DNA of 64,000 nt from positions 7,951,001 through 8,015,000 of the forward strand of contig NC_088308.1 in assembly GCF_910592395.1 (NCBI RefSeq), read 5' to 3'. Both the position numbers and the translations under genes were made by a program. Source of the DNA: Lineus longissimus (taxonomy: Eukaryota > Nemertea > Pilidiophora > Heteronemertea > Lineidae). Shown here piece by piece: positions 1 through 11,286 of this stretch. The notes below the pieces were generated by a model that was not told the DNA's origin, made no database searches, and saw nothing but the letters and a program-made list of their open reading frames with translations. Position 1 is the stretch's first letter. Every line of letters begins with the position of its first letter.

Positions 1-1490
1 AACTCGATTTGAAATCCCCAGATGATTTGTCCCAGCCAAGCGTTAGAGGCACAACCATGTGTATCCCATCCAGAAGGCACAATCTTGTATATTTTATTAA
101 AGACACTGGAGGAATACAAGTTTGTTTAATCCTAAAATGTCCGTAGGAACATAATTGGGCAGCACAACTGCGTGTGGTATCCCAAAGCGTATTGTCCTTG
201 GAAGCAAGAGACGGCACTGCCAAGTGTAGCGCATCTAAAATCACAGCCAAGTCATTGGCAGAACACTTAGCATTTGTCCGTTGTCATAATCATGTGTTAT
301 TCTCGCCAACAGCATGTTGTCCCTGAGAGCACAACCATCTTGATAGAAGGCACAACCTCGTATACTTTGTGAGATCATGGAAGGGAAAAACCAAGTCTTT
401 ATAGTCCGTAAGTGTCCTAGGAAACATAACCGGGTGGTGCAACTCGATGTGAAATCCCAAAATGTATTGTCCCAGCCAAGTGTTATAGGCACAACCATGT
501 GTATCCCATCCAGGAGCACAGGCAACTGGTTTGTAGAGCAGTCAACATTTGTCTGTTAGCAATACCATACGTGTTATCTCAAAGTATGTCGTCTTCAAGG
601 ACACCACTGTCTTTATATAAGGCACAAGCTTGTACTGTAAAGACGTAAAGACACTTGAGAAAAATGATAACCAGTGGCCAAGTTAGAAGCACAGAAGACA
701 GATCTCAAACATGGAAGACCCCACTGAGGGGTCACGCTTGTTAACATTAGCTTTGAGATATCACACACAGTTTGGCCTCCAAATTATGTTCCTAGGGACC
801 ATTTAGGATTATTAAAGCTGCTGTTTTGTCTTGTGTAAGTATACAAGGTTGTGCCTTCTATCATAATGGTGTTGCGCTCAGAGACAACATACAATTGGTG
901 TGACAACACGCATGGTTGTGCCAACGGACAAATTATAGGCTTAAGTGTTCTGCCAACCAGTTGACTATGGTTCTAAGTTTGGTACAAATGGCTGTGCCAT
1001 CACCAGCTCATAATAATATGCTTCCAAGTACAACACACTTTGGGACATCACACACAGCTGAGTCTCCCGGTTTAATGTTCCCACGGACAATCACAGGATA
1101 CAAAATATGTTTTTTCTCTCAATACCGTCTTAAAGTATGCAAGGCTGTGCCTTCTATCATGATGGTTATGCCTTCTCTCATGATGGTTGTGCCTTCTATC
1201 AATCATGATGGTTGTGTCTTCTATTATGATGGTTGTGCTCTTAGAGACAACCGACTCGTAGGGAGGTGACATGCATATTGTGCTGACAGACAAATGATTG
1301 GTTGTGGTGTTGTGTCTACTAGTTGGCTGTGCTCCTCTATTCCCATGGTTATGCTTTTAGGAGTTGGTTGTAGCCTGCTTCCAAGGCCAACACACCGAAC
1401 TTTGAAGGATATCATTCAAAGTTGTGCCAACCAATAGGTCAACAGGGACTCTATGATAGAACCTAGTGGTGTCACCACAGTCTCTTGTTC
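1..1490. repeat. Degenerate long-period repeats
   Basis: No gene is supported here. The stretch starting at base 1 recurs near base 440, giving a period of about 439 bp, with shared phrases such as GTCCCAGCCAAG and ACCATGTGTATCCCATCCAG. Shorter variants built on AAGGCACAACCTTGTAT also recur. At 1150-1245 a ~20-bp motif (GATGGTTGTGCCTTCTAT) repeats in tandem. The open frames are short, overlap on both strands and look like chance. Confidence 0.6.
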
Positions 1491-1494
1491 TCCT

Positions 1495-1700
1495 AGGGAA
1501 ACATCGTTGCATATAGCCTTAGCGGACACCTCTCTAATAAGGACACCCTCTCTATTAAGGACACTGGTTTTGGTCCCAAATTGGTTGTTACCATTCAATT
1601 TGACCTCTCTGATCAGGAGACCTCTCCCTTAAGGACAGTACTTGTCAGTCCCAAGGGTGTCCTCAATAGAGAGGTTCTACTGTACTATTTGTTTGCCCCA
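1495..1700. repeat. Dispersed repeat with TATTAAGGACAC motif
   Basis: Phrases of the type CTCTCTATTAAGGACAC, TTTGGTCCCAAA and CAATTTGACCTCTCT occur here and, in the opposite orientation, at about 13290-13640 inside and just before the last COX19 exon. The two regions are diverged but clearly related, so this is an old interspersed repeat. I could not assign it to a named family. Confidence 0.6.
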
Positions 1701-1799
1701 GTGGGACATCGTTGGCTGTGCTCCCACCACAACCCTCTTGGCGACGATGATGTTATCCGAACAACCGATATTGGTCTAGAGTGTTAGGCCTTCTCTTTC

Positions 1800-2571
1800 A
1801 CTCATTCACTGAGCGGTTGATCACACTATGTCATAGCTTGTCCCTTGCTCATTCTCTGCACCACCGACATGCAGAAAATCTATAGGTGTTCCAACACCAG
1901 AAGCTCTGTCTTTGTGGGCAAATACCCGAATGATTGCCAAGTGACATTTACAGAGAAAGTCAAGAATGAAGTGAAAAAGATACTGTCTTTTATTTTAACG
2001 AAAGACATTTGAACAAGGACGGTACAAAAGAAGAAGTTTTAACAGAAAATATTCGAGCCATAATTTACAGTGAAATACATTTTAGATGAACAATCAACAT
2101 TGCCTAATATACATAATGAGATGTTTGTGCCTTCGGATTCTTATTTTTACTGCTGTAGAATTCATATTTCTATCATCATGCAAGTTAAAGTAAATGAATT
2201 ATTTCACGAAATTGCCTTACAAGAACCACAAGTATAAATGTAAGTGTATATAGTAGTATAAGTTGTCGTTAGTTAGGAACATACACAGGTACCTCCAAAC
2301 CATGCTTTTTAGCACAGGTCTGGACTTTATTGGTAAAAACCTACTGCCTACTTGGGGGATGCGCACCCTTTCTCTGGGAACATTGAAATTGACAACGAAA
2401 ATCCCCAGTGATGAAAGTCGTCCTTAAAAATCACCGTTAAAATATTTTTGGAAAACACACCTTCCTAGGGCAAAATGACCTGCCCTCTGGAAATTCTGAC
2501 AACGCCTATGATGATTGATCATAAAAAGAAATTTATCAGGTCAGCACAATACACTGTCAGTATCATGAAAC
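1800..2571. other. Intergenic / 3' flank of the CCHC-RRM gene
   Basis: No coding exon is recognisable. On the minus strand an AATAAA hexamer lies at 2326-2331, about 240 bp past the stop codon of the minus-strand gene that ends at 2572. It is a reasonable polyadenylation signal for that gene. Confidence 0.45.
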
Positions 2572-3425
2572 TCATTTTTCGTTCAATCTTTCTGTTTTTA
2601 ATGTTGTCTTAGCTTCAAAGTACTGACAAGCATGCTCCAAGAGAATAGGACCAAAACCTTTAGGAAACCGCATACAGGTCATCCGATGGAGATTCGCCTC
2701 CATAAATTCCTTCTTACGATCTTTCCACTCGTCAATGCACAACCCCGCCACCAAGTCATCAATCTCAACCCTAGTGAGATGTGTGTTGCATTCATGAATG
2801 TGCGTCAAGGGACAATTATCGGTCCTTTTATCATCAAGCCACTTAGGATTCCAAGCAGTGCTGAAGCGTATATTTGACCGAAAATTCGATCGCATTTTCA
2901 GCAAAAAGTTCTTCCGAGTAATGTCAGTATCAAACATACTCATATCGTAATTCATGTCATACAAGAACAAGGGAATGAAATCTTTATAATTGAGGTGTGG
3001 CGGTGCGGAGTTATGACACCAGAAAGCAGCACTGAATCTCGAGACGTTGTGGATATCCACCGACCCTGGAAATCGGGGTTTCAGAGTATCCGATTCGATT
3101 TGTAAGAATGCTGCCGCTTTCAACAAACACTCCATATCCAAATGCGACCAAGACACACTTATTTTTGATTTCATCCACTCACCGGTTAAAACCGATAGAT
3201 AATCTGCGTTAAATATTTGCGTAGGCAACGAGAGTGCTACATCGTTCGTGTTTGGGTTTCCGTCCACCAGGGAGCGAAACTTGAAATCGAGATATGGACT
3301 GTGACGTATTATCCAGTGTAAACTGTGAGGATCGGCGAACTGTACTATTGCAATGCCGATGGTGAGTACAATACGTAGCGATGAGTTAGTAAGAGGATCC
3401 ACAGAGGCCGGATGCATCAACCATA
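2572..3425 (-). CDS. Large terminal exon, unknown domain
   Basis: A 283-residue open segment ends at a stop at 2572 and is preceded by a good acceptor (CATTTTAG) at 3426. It starts in phase 1, which matches the phase-1 end of the RRM exon at 5833, so it is probably the C-terminus of the same gene. The protein is rich in Trp, Phe, Asn and Asp, has no transmembrane or signal segment in the spliced part, and I do not recognise its family. The open frame continues upstream to 3588 through a run of 14 G on the plus strand, but that part is most likely intron. It could instead be the last exon of a separate gene. Confidence 0.6.
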
Positions 3426-6400
3426 CTAAAATGAGAAGGAGAAAGATCAGTCCTTCTAGACTACTGTAAACACAGGCACATGAAAATAAGTGTGTTGTCA
3501 GTGGGGGGGGGGGGGGGTTTGTCAGTCGACTGGGGCCTACTGAGCTCTTAATTTCACGTGCCACTGCTGTAAACTCTAATTTTTTCATGAGCTTCCTATG
3601 TTTTGTAGTTTGGTAATCTTGACTGAAATCCTACAGATTGTTGACTCATGACTTCCCAGTTCACAAAAAAGTGGAAAAACACGAGTCACCATTGATTGCT
3701 ATAAACCTCCACAATGTTCTGGGCCTACTGTTAACGTAACCCAACAATTTTCACACCAATTTCATTTTGTGGTTTGGTAATCTTGACTGAAATCCTACAG
3801 ATCGCCGACTCAAGACTTCCCAGTTTACAAAAAAGTGGAAAAACTCGAGTCACCATTGATTGCAATAAACCTCCACAATGTTCTGGGCCTACTGTTAACG
3901 TAACCCAACAATTTTCACACCAATTTCATTTTGTGGTTTGGTAATCTTGACTGAAATCCTACAGATTGTTGACTCAAGACTTCCCAGTTTACAAAAAAGT
4001 GGAAAAACTTGAGACACCATTGATTGCTATAAACCTCCACTATGTTCTGGGCCTACTGTTAATGTAACCCAACAATTTTCACACCAATTTCATTCTGTGG
4101 TTTTATTAAATTATAATTTTGCGTCCTTTCAACTAAGCGGTTCGAGAGCTCCCCAACAATAATTTCTGTTTAGTTCAGGCTGTTTTAAATAACAGTGTTC
4201 TGTTCAATTGTCTCAATAAATACAAGTCAACAAATGAAAGACAATGATAAACATGTACAAGAAAAGATTGAACCGCAAATAATTTACATTTGTAAAAAGA
4301 GCAAATTATGAGTATTTGAACATGACAGGGAGAACCGTGTTCCAGAATAAATATGCTGGATTGAACAATATATAGCTTCTTCTTTGATGGTGGAGTTCTG
4401 AAAAGTGGCAGTCATCAGAAAAGTTGCACACTAATTCTGTATAGAGTGGGATAGTGGTGTTCCTCACCTAAATCCGCTGAAGAATAAATCCTAGCAGATT
4501 TTTTAATCTCCCGTTCTTCACTCTTATACATGAGGCCCGGTCCCTCCACTCAGCAAATTTAAGGAGGGGGGGTCAGTGCTTGTACCAAAAATCCAAAACG
4601 ACAACCTTCCTGAAGAAATTTAAATGCGCATACGGCCCCTCAAGTATCTGATTGGGGAACTGAGACACAAGGGTGTGCAACATTGAACTTCTGATGACAG
4701 ACTGACTGAAGTCTTTCTCAGCAGAATCCTCATTCTCATCAATCCATTCCACATTTGCAAATAACGATATCATGGAGTCCTAATCCACGACAGACATCAC
4801 ATAATAAGCGTTATATACAATAGTAGAAGAACAAAATGCACCTGTCCAGAGCAGAAATGGATCAAGCTTAATGTTGTGGGACATTCTACTGCAGAACAAA
4901 ACATAGTGCATGTAATACTGTAAACCACCAAGTTTTCGCAGCCTTTTTATTTTTGGCCGATTTCATGAATAATCTTGATTTTCGACAATAAAAGTCACAA
5001 ATAAGCTATTTTTTAATGGAAAACCTACAAGAGAAATTTCAGCATACATAAGCTATAACATTGGGATTATTCCCAACTGCTACTATTGTTAATGAAATTT
5101 GTTGAATGAGAAAACTCTAAGTTGGGGACCCCGGCATTTTTCTCGATTGATGCCAATCGACCAACTGGACATTTGCCGCTTGAATGGCCGATTCAAATGC
5201 CTGATCAATTTCATGTCAGAATATTTTATGGGTACACTGTATTCTGTAAGATTCTAGATGCAATTGACGTTTAAGTTGATAGATTAGACCTACATGCCAT
5301 GTTAAATTTATGTTGAGAAGTCTCTCTTGTTTTCAACAAGCAGGCCCTTAGCACCAAAAGCACAAAGATGCAGCGACGCGGTTGATTCACTTGACTTTGT
5401 AACACAATAGTGGGACATCTACACCTGAAATATCAAAACAAACTTCCTAACAGTTACAGTAGCAGGTGGGGGGAGTGAATGCAATAGATGCAATATGGAA
5501 CAATAGATCAACCACTGAATTTTTGGCAAGGTGCACAGTCAATCGGCCAAAGATTTAAAAACTAAAATATTCAAAATTTATGATATTTTGAATACGTCCA
5601 AAATGAAAATAGTGCAAATATTTCAACTCTTATGCATTAACTATCAAATTTCGGCAGAATGCGATATATTACATTCTCTCCCCAAATGAAAAATTATTCA
5701 CAATTTTATAGCGTCCAGAAAATTTCCTGGTTTACAGAAGTGGCTGAGAAAACAAAGTGACATTACATGCACAAGCACTAACACCAAAACCAAGGCTTTG
5801 GAACCAGACAGCACGGGGGGGGGGGTACTCACCGTTGAATAATGACTCCGCTCCGCTCAGACAATCAATCACCCACTCAACCTTCTCAGGAGAGTCAAGG
5901 CTGAAAATAGATCAAATATATTTGTTGACGGTAAGGTTATTGAAATTGTTTCATGTACTTGAATTGTTTAAATTTATTGAGTCAAGCTTAACACAAGTCA
6001 TCACCCTAAAATTGTTCTTCAATTTGAGTTTTTTTGTAATCTCTGCAAAATACTCGTCGAGTTGTTGATGAAAACATTATTTGCCTGCCCAAGTTCCCTA
6101 AAGTTTTTGGAGATGCATCTTACATCTGACAAACAATATCCTCAGGATGGCACCAGCTTTGGCATCAACCAGCTGCCCGCAAACGCACTGTGAATGCTTA
6201 CCCCACAATAGCAGATGCATATCCCGAGTGATCCTTCTGCATGTTGATGTAGACCACCTGACCGTAGGGCTCCATCAGATTTAACACCTCGCTCTTGACA
6301 CAATCAACAGGGAGACCCTGCACCATCAACTGGCAATCCTTGGGTGTCTGCACGGCGTGCGAATACGTGGCCGGCTGAGGTAGAGTCTTGACTCCACACG

Positions 6401-9400
6401 GCTGCTTACTGGGACTATTCTCCTTCAAGTTATAAGACACCATCTTGACTTTCTTACCCTTGGGTTTCTTCTCTGGTAATCTCCTCCCTTGCCGCTGACC
6501 TTCTCCTTTGTTTTGTTCAGGCATTGGGGCAGCGGCAAGACCTGGAAACTCCTCCGTTTCTAAGTTAAATTCTTTCTTCACCACAGGCTTAAAGCCACCA
6601 AATTTCATGAACAAATCAGCATCGTCATGGGAGCTAATGTGGAAACCCGAATCCATGTTGGATTTTGAAAACTGTTTGTCAGAATCCTCCCATGATTGTT
6701 GACTAAATGCTGAAGATTTTGGAGTCCTGTTCACATCATTCATACCAAAACCAGAAGTTTTTGTTTTGGAGATATTCACATTGATGTCAAACGTCTGCTT
6801 TTGATTCCTTAACTGTTTATCATTCTGTTTTTCTAACCATTCAGGACGGAAAAAGTCTAACGCGGAAGAGAGTGGCTGGATCGGTGGACTAGGAGTACTC
6901 ATTCTTGCACTACTATGGAAGGGCGGTTGACTAGATTCCCTTGACGGCACACTGTTCACTGGACTCACACTTCTTTTAGGGGATTGAGCTCGCCAGTCTG
7001 ATTTCTGAAACGAGATCGATGCCAGAATCAAGAGGAGAATAAGGTTACATTACAAGACAAGGTGGACTTCCACCCCAGCCAGCTATTCCAAAACTTAGAG
7101 TGAACATAGCAGGATTTTGGCGCTCCCTTGAAAACGTGACACAGCACACAGCTAAATCTCGGAGAAGATTAGCCAATTAGCCATAGTGTCGCTGCTCACG
7201 TCTGGCCTAGCATCATCACTTTGTAGATATCATTGAGGAGAAGTTGAAACTTCAAACTGACTTGTTGCCAATGCAATCAAATGTTAGGTTTATGAAAGGC
7301 TGCATGAAACACATAAAGTTTTTCATTTCTAATCCTGAACAGAACGATTTCTTCTAAAAAATCACATACACTTACCTCTGAACGTCGGTCTTTTTCTGTC
7401 TTCCCTGTTTTTGTTGGGCAGTCCTGGATGTGATGTCCTGGTACATTACTTGCCCTGCAAATATATATATTTTAGGTAAACCACGAACTGGGCAGTCCTT
7501 CATGTGATGTCCAGGCACATTACATGCGTGGCAACATAATCTTTAGGTAAGCCACCAGATGGGCAGTCCTTGACGTAGTGTCCTGGTTCATTACATGCAT
7601 GGCAGATATACCCCTTGGGTAAGCTTCCCGATGGGCAGTCGTGTATATTATGACCTGGCTGGTTACATTTATGGCAGATATACCCACTGGATATCGGGCA
7701 GTCCTCAATAAGGTGTCCCAGCAATTTACATGCATCGCAAACGTACCCCTTTGGTGCACGACCCGACGGACAGTCTTCAATACGATGACCTGGCTTGTTA
7801 CACTTATGGCAGATATATCCCTCGGCTAAAACACTTGACGGACAGTCTTGGATGAGGTGGCCTGGTAAATTACATTCTCGACAGACATAGCCTTTAGGTA
7901 TATGACCAGATGGACAGTCCTGGATGTGATGTTCTGGGACATTGCAGTTATGGCAAACATATCCCTTGGGTAAGCCAGTTACCACCCTGTCAAAACAAAT
8001 AGAACACGTATTATATGAGTTCCACAACTTACATTAACTCACTCAACTGGCTTTTTATCAGGAATCAGCAAATTACTGCTATATAAATGAAATTTTTTTG
8101 GCCGAGTTGCCACATCTCCCCCATATATATGAGACATCACATCAACCAGGCCATCAAGTCCTGCCTCTTTTGTCTTGCCTTCTAATCGAAGGTTGTGACA
8201 TGAGCCTGCCTCTTTTGTCTTGCCTTCTAATCGAAGGTTGTGACATGAGCCTGCCTCTTTTCTCTTGCCTTCTAATCGAAGGTTGTGACATGAGCCTGCC
8301 TCTTTTGTCTTGCCTTCAAATGCAAGGTTGTGACATGAGCCTGCCTCTTTTGTCTTGCCTTCTAATCGAAGGTTGTGACACGAGCCTGCCTCTTTTCTCT
8401 TGCCTTCAAATCCAAGGTTGTGACATGAGCCTGCCTCTTTTCTCTTGCCTTCTAATCGAAGGTTGTGACATGAGCCTGCCTCTTTTCTCTTGCCTTCTAA
8501 TCCAAGGTTGTGACATGAGCCTGCCTCTTTTGTCTTGCCTTGCAATCCAAGGTTGTGACATGAGCCTGCCTCTTTTCTCTTGCCTTCTAATCGAAGGTTG
8601 TGACATGAGCCTGCCTCTTTTCTCTTGCCTTCTAATCCAAGGTTGTGACACGAGCCTGCCTCTTTTCTCTTGCCTTCAAATCCAAGGTTGTGACATGAGC
8701 CTGCCTCTTTTCTCTTGCCTTCTAATCGAAGGTTGTGACATGAGCCTGCCTCTTTTGTCTTGCCTTCTAATCCAAGGTTGTGACATGAGCCTGCCTCTTT
8801 TGTCTTGCCTTGCAATCCAAGGTTGTGACATGAGCCTGCCTCTTTTGTCTTGCCTTGCAATCCAAGGTTGTGACAGGAGCCTGCCTCTTTTCTCTTGCCT
8901 TCTAATCGAAGGTTGTGACAAGAGCCTGCCTCTTTTCTCTTGCCTTCTAATCGAAGGTTGTGACATGAGCCTGCCTCTTTTCTCTTGCCTTCTAATCGAA
9001 GGTTGTGACATGAGCCTGCCTCTTTTGTCTTGCCTTCTAATCCAAGGTTGTGACATGAGCCTGCCTCTTTTGTCTTGCCTTGCAATCCAAGGTTGTGACA
9101 CGGGTCTGCCTCTTTTGTCTTGCCTTTCATTGCAAGGTTGTGACACGGGTCTGCCTCTTTTGTCTTGCAATCCAATGCAAGGTTGTGACAAGAGACTGCC
9201 TCTTTTTCCTTGTCTTCTTATCCAAGGCTGTGACATGAGAATGCCTCTTTTCTCTTGTCTTCTTATCCAAGGCTGTGACATGAGAATGCCTCTTCTGTCT
9301 TTCCTTTCAATGCAAGGTTGTGACAAGAGACTGCCCCTTTTCTCTTGTCTTCTTATCCAAGGCTGTGACATGAGAATGCCGCTTTTGTCTTGCCTTTCAA

Positions 9401-10926
9401 TGCAAGGTTGTGACAAGAGATTGTCTCTTAACTCTTGTCTTCTAATCCGAGGTTGTGACAAGTGATGGCCTCTTTTCTCTTGCCTTTCAATGCAAGGTTG
9501 TGCCAAGAGACTGCCTCTTTCGTCTTGCAATCCAATGCAAGGTTGTGACGAGATATGCCTCTTTTGACTTGTCTTCCGATCGAAGGTTGCAAAAAGCGAT
9601 CATTTGAGTATTTTTCTACATTCTTACCTCGAGACATCATTTTCCTCCTCACTAGCTATGCTACCAAGTCTGTTTGATATCTGAAACAAACAGCCAAACA
9701 GCAATCAGTGAAAATCTCGCGGACAAGTTGAAGAAAATTAGAGTCATGTAACAAGATTCTCCTCAACCCTTTTCAAGAAAACTGCAGTTGTTGCAATGCT
9801 GGTCTAATGATTTATCAAGTATGCTATAAAGGATATGACGGCCGAGACAGAAATATCTCAAGCTTATCATACGCACCTTGCCACTTGACCTTGACAACCT
9901 CCGGCTCTGGATCATATCATATTCAGCTGCCGACCTGCTCATCAACTGTCCTCTTCCACGGGAGCATAACTTTGGCTCCTTATGGACAGGTGACAACTCC
10001 TTCTTCTGAAAATTAAAGTGAATATACCGGGTACAAATTGGAGGGACAACTGTGGAAAACGTTGTTGCCGATAGGTTTCAAATCTATCCTGGGTAAACAG
10101 AAATTACACAGCTAGAGCCAGTAATTGAGTTAACTGACAAAATGTCTATTGCTAAACTATTTTTTACTATCCATCTATTGTACAACTAGCCATTAGTTTG
10201 GTAGCAATACAATTTATTTCAAATTGGACAAGAAGATATGCTAGTTGACCCTTCAGAATAAGGATCCTGCTTACAGCGGTATCTGCTGGGCGCTGTTCCA
10301 CCGTCCTTACTTTCCTGACCTTACTGGGGCGGGCTGCAGCTGCCAGCATTGCAGCTGGCCATCTAACGTTGGTAAAGTCTGCACGAGTTAGGCCTCTGCC
10401 ATAGCATCGACATGGTATCGCCACTTCCAGGTCGCCGCTGCTGTGTGGCTGGCAACCTTGTAGCAGCGCCGCTTCTATGGCAAACTCTGCCATGTCAACA
10501 GCGGACATCTCGGAGCCTGAATAAAGATAAAAGTTATTTTAAAATGTAATGACTCTAGAGTTGAATTTCATCTGCTACGCATCTATCATCCCACCTCCCA
10601 GCACGGGCATTGCCGGCATCATGGGATTCATGCCCTCTTGAGCTCTTCAGTATGACAGTACGTTCACTTTTCAGTCCCTTCCGTGGCATTGCCTTTCTTT
10701 GGCTTTGGCTTCCTGCTTTGCCTTTGCACTTGCATGCTTGGTAAGTTGGTTGGGAGATTTGCCTTGGGCTGGTATTATTGGTTCTTTCATTGCATTTTGG
10801 TGTTATAGCTAAGAGGCAACCCATGAACAAAGTTAGTTTACACAACACAATCCTAAAAGTTTAGTTTATTGACGTTATAAATGAAAGAAATTGAGAAAAT
10901 TTGGAGTACCTACCACCTTTCGCCAT
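2572..10926 (-). CDS. CCHC zinc-knuckle and RRM protein, RNA-binding type
   Basis: I rebuilt eight exons on the minus strand: 10914-10926 (start MAKG), 10311-10516, 9877-10005, 9628-9680, 7376-7986 (zinc knuckles), 6202-7004, 5833-5900 and 2572-3425. Apart from a frame break inside the knuckle exon, phases agree at each junction. Six intact C-x2-C-x4-H-x4-C knuckles (for example CRECNLPGHLIQDC) and two damaged ones are followed by a low-complexity Ser/Pro-rich segment with an EFPGL motif. An RRM follows, split across 6202-7004 (LMVQGLPVDCV as RNP2-like) and 5833-5900. Zinc knuckles plus an RRM point to single-stranded RNA binding; the exact role is unknown. It is transcribed divergently from COX19. 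The link from the RRM to the last exon rests on a phase match only. I do not recognise a named orthologue. Confidence 0.75.
3604..4105. repeat. 164-bp tandem repeat, three copies
   Basis: The phrase TGGTAATCTTGACTGAAATC begins at 3611, 3775 and 3939, a constant spacing of 164 bp. The three copies are nearly identical, and the third ends near 4100. The array sits in the last intron proposed for the CCHC-RRM gene. Confidence 0.92.
4106..5832. other. Probable intron of the CCHC-RRM gene
   Basis: This is AT-rich sequence between the RRM exon at 5833 and the terminal exon at 3425. One minus-strand open stretch (4573-4773) follows a possible acceptor (GTGGATTAG) and could be an alternative exon, but its phase does not fit the RRM exon directly, so I do not call it. 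A poly-G run lies at about 5815-5825. Confidence 0.5.
7376..7986 (-). CDS. Exon encoding the zinc-knuckle array
   Basis: This is exon 5 of the CCHC-RRM gene. It starts after TTTTGACAG and its donor is GAG/GTAAGTG. It encodes about eight units of ~23 residues of the form KGYICxxCNxPGHxIxDCPSG. Units 1-6 are in one open frame; unit 1 has PEHH in place of PGHH. In unit 7 one base is missing relative to the other units, so the frame is lost just before the first Cys. Unit 8 has lost its second Cys (CRAS instead of CRAC) and lies in yet another frame. The downstream exons fit in phase only with the frame of unit 8. Real decay, a tiny unrecognised intron or sequence errors could explain this. Confidence 0.8.
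8165..9595. repeat. 45-bp intronic minisatellite, about 31 copies
   Basis: The phrase GGTTGTGACATGAGCCTGCC starts at 8191, 8236, 8281 and so on every 45 bp up to about 9541. It fills nearly all of the intron between the exon at 9628-9680 and the zinc-knuckle exon at 7376-7986. Because 45 is a multiple of three and the unit lacks stops in several frames, long open frames appear on both strands. Variants alternate between ATCGAA and ATCCAA and between TTTTGTC and TTTTCTC. Confidence 0.97.
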
Positions 10927-11286
10927 GGTACTCTTCTTTCTTTTTTTGCCGAAGGAGATAGGAAAAAGATTCAGAAGAACACTTGCAGACAAATCAGAAA
11001 AAAACCTGATGGTGCATAATTTTAACAAAAGTTTTAACCAATATGAAGAGTAATATTACTCCTTCATTGTTTCAATATAAGTTAAATATAATAACTTGAT
11101 AACACATATGATATATATTGGTTGCAATAAAATCATAGTGCAATAATCTTAACGTCAGCGATCGCCCTCCTGAGGACCATTCAATTTACGTCTGCAGAGC
11201 AATACTGACTCGGAAATAAAACATTTTCATTTCTGCAATGACATATAGTTGATTTTTTCCAAGAACAAGAATATACTGAACCAAAA
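10927..11286. promoter_or_regulatory. Divergent promoter region
   Basis: These 360 bp separate the proposed start codon of the minus-strand CCHC-RRM gene (ATG at 10926-10924, context ACCATGG) from the plus-strand COX19 start (11287). The head-to-head arrangement suggests a shared bidirectional promoter. I see no convincing TATA box, and the 5' UTRs must lie inside this gap or begin in it. Confidence 0.55.

Noticed and set aside
4573-4773. Minus-strand frame with DSMISLFANVEWIDENED
   Set aside because: Looks protein-like and has an acceptor, but its phase does not follow the RRM exon, and the donor (AAG/GTTGTC) is weak.
8039-9530. Long open frames of 455 (plus) and 378 and 284 (minus) codons as genes
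   Set aside because: All are frame readings of one 45-bp tandem array whose length is a multiple of three; they lie in an intron and have no domain.
10555-10848. 97-codon minus-strand frame between exons 1 and 2 of the CCHC-RRM gene
   Set aside because: It has an acceptor-like TCTTAG, but no donor in the phase needed for the next exon; exon 1 joins directly to 10516 in phase, so I treat it as intron.
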